A stretch of 40,167 bases of DNA from Thermoleophilia bacterium. GTDB taxonomy: Bacteria; Actinomycetota; Thermoleophilia; Miltoncostaeales; Miltoncostaeaceae. The position numbers were made by a program, and so were the translations under genes. The stretch spans positions 1-40,167 of the forward strand of contig JALOLS010000016.1 in the NCBI GenBank assembly GCA_025455865.1. The letters run 5' to 3'. Each line of letters starts with the position of its first letter. The first letter of the stretch is position 1. The notes under the pieces are model-generated. The model saw nothing but the letters and a program-made list of their open reading frames with translations, did no database searches and had not been told where the DNA came from. Shown here piece by piece: positions 37,509-40,167 of the stretch.

Positions 37509-38017
37509 GAGTCCTCGCCCGCCGCCTCGCCCGCCATCCGGCGCGCGGCGTACTGCTCGACCAGCAGCAGGTGCTGCTCGCCCGCGCGGCCCACCACCTG
37601 CCGGAGCTCGCCCATCGTCGCGACCTCCTCCACCTGCTCGGTGATGAACCACTGCAGGAAGACCTGGGTGGCGTGGTCGCGGCGCTGGGCGGCCAGGTCG
37701 GCGATCTCGTTGATCTGCCGGGTCACCGCGAGCTCCTGGTCGAGCGCCAGGGCCACGGCGTCCTCGGCGCTCTCGAAGGCGGGCTTGGGCGCCTCGATCG
37801 CCGGCATGCGGAGCGGCGCGCCCGCGTCGATGATGTAGTGGTAGAACTTCATCGCGTGGGCGTGCTCCTCGGCCGCCTGGGCGGCGAAGAGCCGGGCGAG
37901 CTCGGGGAGGCCCTCCTCCGCGAACCAGGCCGAGATGGCCAGGTACTGCGTATGGGCCGAGAACTCCCGGCCCATGTGGATGTTGAGCGCGTCCGCGACG
38001 TCCTGGTCGATGATCAC
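37505..38017 (-). CDS. Ferritin (FtnA-type)
   Basis: A 170-residue four-helix ferritin. Ferroxidase residues are present: Glu18 (GREFSAHTQYL) with Tyr25, Glu51 and His54 (AAEEHAHAMKF), Glu95 (LDQELAVTRQ) and Gln128 to Glu131 in WFITEQVEE. It oxidises Fe(II) and stores iron in a 24-mer cage. GTG 38017 is chosen because AGGAGG lies 9 bases upstream; a TACACT -10 at 38064-38069 gives a leader of about 40 bases. No classical Fur or IdeR box was recognised in that leader. It is divergent from the exported protein at 38123 and overlaps the stress-gene stop by 4 bases. Confidence 0.93.
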   Translation of the reverse strand: MIIDQDVADALNIHMGREFSAHTQYLAISAWFAEEGLPELARLFAAQAAEEHAHAMKFYHYIIDAGAPLRMPAIEAPKPAFESAEDAVALALDQELAVTRQINEIADLAAQRRDHATQVFLQWFITEQVEEVATMGELRQVVGRAGEQHLLLVEQYAARRMAGEAAGEDS

Positions 38018-38122
38018 CTTGGGGGGCCTCCTGGTCCGGGGGGCGTGATCACCCCGCGGCCCGAGTGTATCGCCGTCCGCCGGTAGCCTTGCCCGAACCG
38101 ACCCATCATCCCCGGAGGCCCG

Positions 38123-38494
38123 ATGTCCCCTCGCACGCTGCTCACCGCCGCGGCCGCCGCCGCGGGCACGCTCGCCCTGGCCGCCGGCCCCGCCCTGGGG
38201 GCCCAGGTGAGCCCGACCGGGACGGCCGTCCCCCGGGGCGGCGACATCCTCGTCATCGGGACGGGCTTCGCGCCGCCGAACGAGTTCTGCCGCCAGCCCC
38301 GCCTCACGATCGGCGGGCGGGCGGCCCGGGTGACCGGGCGCATGTCCGACTCGGTCGGCGGCTGGGCGCTCCGGGTCCGGGCCACCCAGGCACCGGGGAG
38401 CTACGTGCTCGTGATGAGCCAGGCCTGCGAGAACGGGAACACCGGCGCGGTGCGGACCACCCAGGCCCGTGCGCGTCTGCGCGTGCTCGGGTAG
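38123..38494 (+). CDS. Small exported protein with Ig-like fold
   Basis: A 123-residue protein with a clear signal peptide (SPRTLLTAAAAAAGTLALAA, cleavage near ALG-AQV). The mature part is a single beta-sandwich-like unit (TAVPRGGDILVIGTGFAPPN, LTIGGRAARVTG, SYVLVMSQACENG) similar to IPT/TIG modules, with two Cys (in EFCRQ and QACEN) that may pair. Role unknown. ATG 38123 has GGAGG (38114-38118) and a TAGCCT -10 at 38084-38089. The lipoprotein gene starts on the very next base after its stop, so the two are one operon. Confidence 0.8.
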   Translation: MSPRTLLTAAAAAAGTLALAAGPALGAQVSPTGTAVPRGGDILVIGTGFAPPNEFCRQPRLTIGGRAARVTGRMSDSVGGWALRVRATQAPGSYVLVMSQACENGNTGAVRTTQARARLRVLG

Positions 38495-39043
38495 GTGACC
38501 GCCGGCCCGCGCCGCGCCGGCGGGCTGGTCGCCCTCGCCGTGGCCGTGCTCGCCGCCGGCTGCGGCGGGGGTGGCGGGAGCCCTTCGACCGCTCCGCCTC
38601 CCCCGGCCCCCGGCGCGCCGGCCGACGCCCGGACCGCCACCGCGGCCGCCCAGAGCGCCGATGAGTACCGCGAGGCGGCCAACGAGATCTGCCGCCGGTC
38701 CCGCCTCGAGACCCAGGCGCTCGACCCTCCCGGCGCCCCGCAGGAGGTCGAGGCGTTCCTGCGGCGCGGACTCGCCGTCACCGCGGGGCAGGTCGAGGCG
38801 CTCAGGATGCTCCGGCCGCCGCCGCCGCTCGCGGCCCGGCATCGGGAGGCGGTCGCGGTGGTCGAGCGCCAGGCCGCGGTGATCGCGAGGGTCGCCGACC
38901 GCATCGGCGCCGGCGCCGACCCGCAGACGGTGATCGACGCCGCCCGGCCCCGGGTCGCGGCCCTCGCCGCCGAGGCCGACCGCCTGGCGCGCGCGCTCCG
39001 GTTGTCGGAGTGCACCGCCCCCGGGCCCGCGACCTCGCCCTGA
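38495..39043 (+). CDS. Putative lipoprotein
   Basis: A 182-residue protein with a lipobox (VAVLAAGC, Cys at about 23) followed by Gly/Ser/Pro linker, so probably lipid-anchored to the outer face of the membrane. The mature part is helical: DEYREAANEICRRSRLETQA, a coiled middle (AVAVVERQAAVIARVADRIG) and LAAEADRLARALRLSEC at the end, with two Cys that could bridge. I do not recognise the family, though the EICRR pattern followed by an amphipathic helix is common among lipoproteins of this lineage. The GTG at 38495 directly follows the preceding TAG, implying coupling. Confidence 0.75.
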   Translation: MTAGPRRAGGLVALAVAVLAAGCGGGGGSPSTAPPPPAPGAPADARTATAAAQSADEYREAANEICRRSRLETQALDPPGAPQEVEAFLRRGLAVTAGQVEALRMLRPPPPLAARHREAVAVVERQAAVIARVADRIGAGADPQTVIDAARPRVAALAAEADRLARALRLSECTAPGPATSP

Positions 39044-39062
39044 CCGCGGGCGGGCGCCCGGG

Positions 39063-39329
39063 CTAGGTGAGCTCGGCCCGGCGGCGCGCGGCGCGCTCCG
39101 CCTCGGCCCGCAGGCGGCGCGCCCGCTCCGACCGGGTCGCCGCGACGATGACCCCGGTGAGCGGGACCGCCCAGAAGATCGCGTACATGAAGCCCCGCCC
39201 GGTGGGCTGGTTCAGCACGGTGACGTGGGCGGCGAAGAGCAGCCCCAGGGACACCACGAACGCCGCGGCGAGCTGCACCCCGATGGGCAGGTCCTCCCAG
39301 CGGCGCACGATCTCCGGGGTCTGGCTCAC
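39063..39329 (-). CDS. Small two-helix membrane protein
   Basis: An 88-residue protein with two membrane helices (VQLAAAFVVSLGLLFAAHVT and FMYAIFWAVPLTGVIVAATR) and a charged, Arg/Glu/Ala-rich cytoplasmic C-terminus of about 25 residues. No family recognised. GTG 39329 lies 7 bases after TATCCT with no ribosome site. It diverges from the carboxypeptidase gene; the two promoters lie 36 bases apart. Confidence 0.7.
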   Translation of the reverse strand: MSQTPEIVRRWEDLPIGVQLAAAFVVSLGLLFAAHVTVLNQPTGRGFMYAIFWAVPLTGVIVAATRSERARRLRAEAERAARRRAELT

Positions 39330-39336
39330 GCGGCCA

Positions 39337-39342
39337 AGGATA
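39337..39342 (-). promoter_or_regulatory. -10 element TATCCT for the small membrane protein
   Basis: TATCCT on the minus strand, 7 bases, GTG 39329. Predicted leaderless. Confidence 0.5.
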
Positions 39343-39378
39343 CGACGGACGCCGCGGACGCTCCGCCCGGTCCGTCGC

Positions 39379-39384
39379 TACCGT
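39379..39384 (+). promoter_or_regulatory. -10 element TACCGT for the carboxypeptidase gene
   Basis: TACCGT, 7 bases, ATG 39392. No Shine-Dalgarno site. Predicted leaderless. Confidence 0.5.
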
Positions 39385-39391
39385 CCGCGGG

Positions 39392-40167
39392 ATGGACGAA
39401 CGGACCGACGCGGCCTGGGGCCGCCTGCGTGAGTGGATGGGGGTCCTCGCCGACCTCGGGCACACCGGGGGCGTGCTGGAGTGGGACCGCGAGACGATCA
39501 TGCCGCCGGGGGGCGCCGGCGCCCGCGCGGCCCAGCTCGCCACCATCTCGGCGCTCGCCCACCGCGAGCTCCTGCGCCCCGAGGTCGAGGACGACCTCGC
39601 CCTGCTGGACGCCGACCCCGACCCCGACCGCGCCGCGGCGGTGCGCCTCGCCCGCCGGGAGCGCACCCGGGCCGCCCGCGTGCCCGAGGCCCTGGTGCGG
39701 GCGGAGACCGAGGCGGCCTCGCGCTGCCTGAGCGCCTGGGTGGAGGCCCGCCCCCGGGAGGACCTGCCCGGCTACCTGGCCCACCTGCGCCCGCTGGTGG
39801 CGCTCAAGCGCGAGCAGGCGGCCGCGCTCGCGGACGGGGGCGAGCACTACGACGCGCTCCTCGAGGAGTACGAGCCGGGGGCCCGCGCGGCCGATATCGC
39901 GGTCGTGCTGGAGGACCTCATCACCCGGGTGCGCCCCCTGCTCGACGCCCTCGACGGGGCCGGCGCGCCGCCCCTCCCCGCCCGCGCATGGCCGGGGGCC
40001 GAGCAGGTGGGCCTCGGCCGCGAGGTGGCCGCCGAGCTCGGCTACGACCTCCGGTGCGGGCACATCGGGGAGACGGCGCACCCGGTCACCATGACCCTGG
40101 GGGCCGGGGATGTGCGCTTCTCGACCCGGGTGGACGAGGCGGACCCCTTCTCCAGCCTCATGGCGGT
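39392..40167 (+). CDS. M32-family (Taq) metallocarboxypeptidase, N-terminal part cut by the window edge
   Basis: The first 258 residues are present and the gene runs off the right edge. LGHTGGVLEWDRETIMPPGG near residue 22-41 is the characteristic M32 start, followed by the helical region (LATISALAHRELL; LAHLRPLVALKREQAAAL) and YDALLEEYEPGARAADIAVV, and the segment ending HPVTMTLGAGDVRFSTRVDE, all typical of thermostable carboxypeptidase 1. The zinc-binding HEXXH lies beyond the window. These enzymes release C-terminal residues from short peptides in the cytoplasm. ATG 39392 is fixed by the family start and the TACCGT hexamer 7 bases upstream. Confidence 0.88.
   Translation, partial: MDERTDAAWGRLREWMGVLADLGHTGGVLEWDRETIMPPGGAGARAAQLATISALAHRELLRPEVEDDLALLDADPDPDRAAAVRLARRERTRAARVPEALVRAETEAASRCLSAWVEARPREDLPGYLAHLRPLVALKREQAAALADGGEHYDALLEEYEPGARAADIAVVLEDLITRVRPLLDALDGAGAPPLPARAWPGAEQVGLGREVAAELGYDLRCGHIGETAHPVTMTLGAGDVRFSTRVDEADPFSSLMA

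Overview
The window is very GC-rich (by eye about three quarters G+C, third codon positions almost all G or C), with densely packed genes, GTG starts used about as often as ATG, and overlapping start/stop codons. Gene content (large ATP-binding LuxR regulators, LtrA, stand-alone SepF, many exported Ala/Pro/Gly-rich proteins) points to an actinobacterium, most likely a deep-branching one of the Thermoleophilia/Solirubrobacterales type. That placement is an inference from style and content; no rRNA or tRNA gene is present to settle it. No CRISPR array, insertion sequence, prophage or integrase was seen, and no stretch of more than about 300 bases lacks a gene.

Layout. 0-4.1 kb: start of a class III nucleotidyl cyclase running off the left edge, an unknown protein with an internal duplication, a flavodoxin-like oxidoreductase, an AarF/UbiB-type kinase and a broken GGDEF domain. 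4.2-10.4 kb: a large LuxR-type (LAL) regulator divergent from a two-gene unit ending in a 996-residue exported protein. 10.5-11.7 kb: universal stress protein and a VapBC-like toxin-antitoxin pair. 11.7-16.7 kb: an exported PKD-domain protein, a second LAL regulator and a small exported protein, with an identical 23-bp dyad in front of both exported-protein genes. 16.7-26.5 kb: housekeeping and transport genes, including a phosphate-type MFS carrier, LtrA, NYN domain, thioredoxin, DnaJ with a CbpM-like partner, a PhoU-like/PiT phosphate pair and a membrane protein. 26.6-34 kb: a 31-residue secreted peptide, a third LAL regulator with a damaged P-loop, a membrane EAL phosphodiesterase, and a two-gene unit pairing an N-acyl amino acid synthase-like protein with a PaaK-like adenylate-forming enzyme. 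34.2-40.2 kb: SepF, a UvrD-type helicase, DCC-family protein, second universal stress protein, ferritin, exported proteins and the start of an M32 carboxypeptidase.

How it fits together. Three themes recur. First, regulation by LAL proteins lying beside exported proteins; the second LAL gene sits between two promoters carrying the same operator-like dyad at the same distance from the predicted -10 element, which reads as a small self-contained regulon. Second, nucleotide signalling: a cyclase, a truncated GGDEF and an EAL protein with a dead GGDEF. Third, a possible acyl-signal module (synthase plus ligase) beside the third LAL regulator and a secreted peptide.

A further signal runs across the window: thirteen coding starts have a NANNNT hexamer ending exactly 6 or 7 bases before the start codon and lack a Shine-Dalgarno sequence, which is what leaderless transcripts look like. 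Genes without this pattern usually have a clear GGAGG-type site or are translationally coupled to the gene before.
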